NCBI GenBank assembly: GCA_002478575.1
Contig: DLOX01000147.1
Coordinates: 7,368 to 12,866, forward strand
Direction of reading: 5' to 3'
Source: Sphingomonadales bacterium UBA7473
Lineage (GTDB): Bacteria > Pseudomonadota > Alphaproteobacteria > Sphingomonadales > Sphingomonadaceae
Length of the DNA stretch: 5,499 nt
The notes under the pieces are model-generated. The model was not told where the DNA came from, did not search any database, and saw nothing but the letters and a program-made list of their open reading frames with translations. How positions within the stretch are numbered: position 1 is the stretch's first letter; each line of letters opens with the position of its first letter. The position numbers were made by a program, and so were the translations under genes. Of the stretch, positions 4,489 through 5,499 are shown in pieces.

Positions 4489-5499
4489 CTAGCTCACAGC
4501 AATTTTCAGCACCTTGATCGCTTCCGAATTGATCAAGCCGCCGCCTACACGGCGTGTCGCGTAGAAGTTCACATAGGGCTTATTGGTGAAGGGATCGCGC
4601 AGAATGGAGGTTTCCTGACGTTCTGCGATCAGATAGCCCGCTTTGAAATTGCCAAACGCAATAGGGAGCGTATTGGCCGCGACGTCCGGCATATCTTCGC
4701 TTTCGATCACAGGGAAGCCAAGCAAGCTATCGGGCTGTCCCGCCATCAGGCCCGCTTGCCAGATATAGGCACCCTGATTGTCCTTAAACTTGCGGAGGCG
4801 GCCCAAAGTGGTCGCGTTCATCACCCAAACGGCGCCTTGCCGATATGGTGCGCGAACCGCGTGCACGAGATCGAACAAGCGGTCTTGGGGGTTGGTGCCA
4901 AAATCAGCAGCAACGCCGCTCGCCAAATGTTGGATCGTGCCAAAGGCGCGGTTCTGGTCTTGCTGTGCCGTGGTGGGGTAAGTCAGGAAGCCTTTGGGCT
5001 TGTTCACACCGTCCCCGCTCACAAAAGCTGTGCCTTCGGCCTTGGCAAATTCGGTTGCGATTTCCTGAGCAAGCCAGCCTTCAACGTCAAATTGCGCATC
5101 ATCAAGCATGGCTTGGGTCGCTGCGGGTTGCGCATAAAGCTCCCCAAAGCTTGGGATGACTTCTTCAAACACAGGTGTGTTGGTGACGGGGCGAGCGGCG
5201 ATTTCAGACGCCCAGCCTGATTGAATGCCATTGCGGGTAATGAGCTTGCGATATCCAGCCGATCCAACGCGCACGACATTGGCAATGGCGCGGATGGGCG
5301 ATGCCATTTTGAGCAAGGCGTCAATCTGCCCGTCAATTTCGCGAGGGACGGCAAATCCACCGTCAGCGGCAACGGCGCCAGTAAAGCTCTTCAGCTCAAC
5401 TTCGCGGCCTTGGCGGATATAGCCATCGACAAAGGCAGAGCTGGCGGCGGGCTTTGCGCCAGCCATCAGGGGGCGGGCGATGGGGGGCTGGCTGATGGG
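4489..5499 (-). CDS. HK97-fold major capsid protein (GTA g5-like), N-terminus cut by window edge
   Basis: The frame is open from the right edge, giving 336 visible residues. An internal ATG at 5466 is probably not the start, because the frame continues upstream (ISQPPIARPL...) and HK97-type capsids carry an N-terminal scaffold domain that is removed by the prohead protease. Landmarks by visible residue: AADGGFAVP near 44-52, where the mature shell protein typically begins its ordered part; an E-loop with RKLITRNGIQSGWASEIA; then FGELYAQPAATQAMLDDAQF and WLAQEIATEFAKAEGTAFVS, followed by GDGVNKPKGFL. The axial domain ends with LLGFPVIESEDMPD, FGNFKAGYLI and RRVGGGLINSEAIKVLKI. These fit GTA and phage capsids of the HK97 gp5 family. 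Unlike the other genes, it is separated from its downstream neighbour by 161 bases containing a palindrome. Confidence 0.95.
   Translation of the reverse strand, partial: PISQPPIARPLMAGAKPAASSAFVDGYIRQGREVELKSFTGAVAADGGFAVPREIDGQIDALLKMASPIRAIANVVRVGSAGYRKLITRNGIQSGWASEIAARPVTNTPVFEEVIPSFGELYAQPAATQAMLDDAQFDVEGWLAQEIATEFAKAEGTAFVSGDGVNKPKGFLTYPTTAQQDQNRAFGTIQHLASGVAADFGTNPQDRLFDLVHAVRAPYRQGAVWVMNATTLGRLRKFKDNQGAYIWQAGLMAGQPDSLLGFPVIESEDMPDVAANTLPIAFGNFKAGYLIAERQETSILRDPFTNKPYVNFYATRRVGGGLINSEAIKVLKIAVS

Noticed and set aside
4756..5220. A 154-codon open frame on the plus strand inside the capsid gene
   Set aside because: It is antisense to the strongly recognised capsid core and has no ribosome binding site or motif.

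Overview
The window is a single polycistronic block of siphovirus-type virion genes. All genes lie on the minus strand, so the biological order runs from the right edge to the left edge. Gene content and order match the head-to-tail section of alphaproteobacterial gene transfer agents (RcGTA g5 to g11) and related lambdoid prophages. The moderately high GC content, the GTA-type tail assembly chaperones and a palindromic intergenic repeat of alphaproteobacterial style suggest an alphaproteobacterium, most plausibly a sphingomonad. The taxon is an inference; no host housekeeping gene is present.

Layout in transcription order: an HK97-fold major capsid protein (4489-5499, N-terminus cut by the window edge); a 161-base gap carrying a long imperfect palindrome; three genes not expected between capsid and connector in the RcGTA order, namely a small beta-rich protein (3986-4327), a collagen-like protein with 12 uninterrupted Gly-X-Y triplets (3492-3989) and a 250-residue beta-rich protein (2740-3492); the head-tail connector (2188-2727); the head-tail adaptor (1840-2163); a very basic 67-residue protein (1640-1843); a DUF3168 tail terminator (1245-1643); the major tail tube protein (809-1216); two tail assembly chaperone-type proteins (519-812 and 328-522); and the start of a tail tape measure protein (1-335, running off the left edge).

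Downstream of the capsid, the genes either overlap by 1 to 8 bases or are separated by at most 28 bases. This implies one transcript with strong translational coupling. The products would form the capsid shell, its probable surface decorations, the neck (connector, adaptor, terminator), the tail tube and the factors that set tail length. Terminase, portal and protease genes are expected just right of the window, and the baseplate genes just left.

The most interesting part is the three-gene cassette between capsid and connector. Its position, beta-rich character and collagen-like stalk suggest a head decoration or head fibre module. The palindrome in front of it could uncouple capsid expression from the rest of the operon.
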